From assembly GCA_012861695.1 (NCBI GenBank), contig JAAOOA010001152.1:1-64000 (forward strand): a DNA stretch of 64,000 nucleotides. Reading direction: 5' to 3'. Under the pieces are notes generated by a model. The model made no database searches. It saw nothing but the letters and a program-made list of their open reading frames with translations, and was not told where the DNA came from. Positions within the stretch are counted from its first letter, which is position 1. Each line of letters starts with the position of its first letter. The position numbers and the translations under genes are program-made. Source of the stretch: Trematomus loennbergii. Its lineage: Eukaryota > Chordata > Actinopteri > Perciformes > Nototheniidae. This document shows, one piece after another, positions 63,955 through 64,000 of this stretch.

Positions 63955-64000
63955 CGTAATCACCCTTTTAAACCTATGCCGTCCCTGACGGGCTCTCCCA

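Overview
The window looks like nuclear DNA of a teleost fish, probably a percomorph. It has long CA microsatellites, genes split by many short GT-AG introns, a leukotriene-B4-type chemoattractant receptor gene, and dense layers of fish-type transposons (KDZ/Zisupton-like, hAT, piggyBac-like TTAA MITEs, a sushi-like chromovirus, LINE and SINE tails). There are no bacterial-style operons, rRNAs, tRNAs or CRISPR arrays.

The main object is a giant DNA transposon, about 12055-38278 (26.2 kb). Long terminal inverted repeats bound it: left 12055-14135, right 35851-38278. Both begin CAACCCGGTATCACGG and both carry three ~233-bp subterminal repeats. Just inside the left repeat, on the + strand, a 16-exon KDZ transposase gene can be rebuilt with every splice phase matching (14158-19552, 874 aa). 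Just inside the right repeat, on the - strand, lies a second multi-exon gene of unrecognised family (31544-35249). It encodes a cysteine-rich N-terminal module, a hydrophobic central domain, a basic Pro/Ser linker and a C-terminal CxxC...CxxxC module. The two genes converge. Each appears to start from copies of the same leader exons and splice sites inside the repeats, so one promoter sequence may serve both.

The middle of the element (21545-28797) is a stack of later insertions. An outer hAT-like element contains a second hAT-like MITE. That MITE contains a young chromodomain Ty3/gypsy retrotransposon (22243-27508; both LTRs 433 bp and identical by eye, GCAGG target duplications, open gag and pol) and another hAT element with a perfect CTAAAGGT duplication. 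A piggyBac-like MITE, a LINE fragment and a near-perfect 130-bp palindrome lie to the right.

Left of the element (1-12054) I see no host gene: a THAP-like transposon remnant, microsatellites, degenerate tandem repeats, LINE remnants and a tRNA-derived SINE. Right of it are the 3' end of a hAT transposase and an older solitary end of the same KDZ family (about 40680-41052). Next comes a broken GPCR gene (43953-48143) with an in-frame stop and a hAT insertion in its last exon. After a TTAA MITE carrying another hAT element comes an apparently intact three-exon leukotriene B4 receptor 1-like gene (53074-55917). The rest (56000-64000) holds a LINE reverse-transcriptase fragment, a retroviral gag/integrase remnant, a MITE and AT-rich DNA with nothing recognised.

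Exon borders were read by eye from splice signals and phase. Family names come from motif recognition, with no database search.
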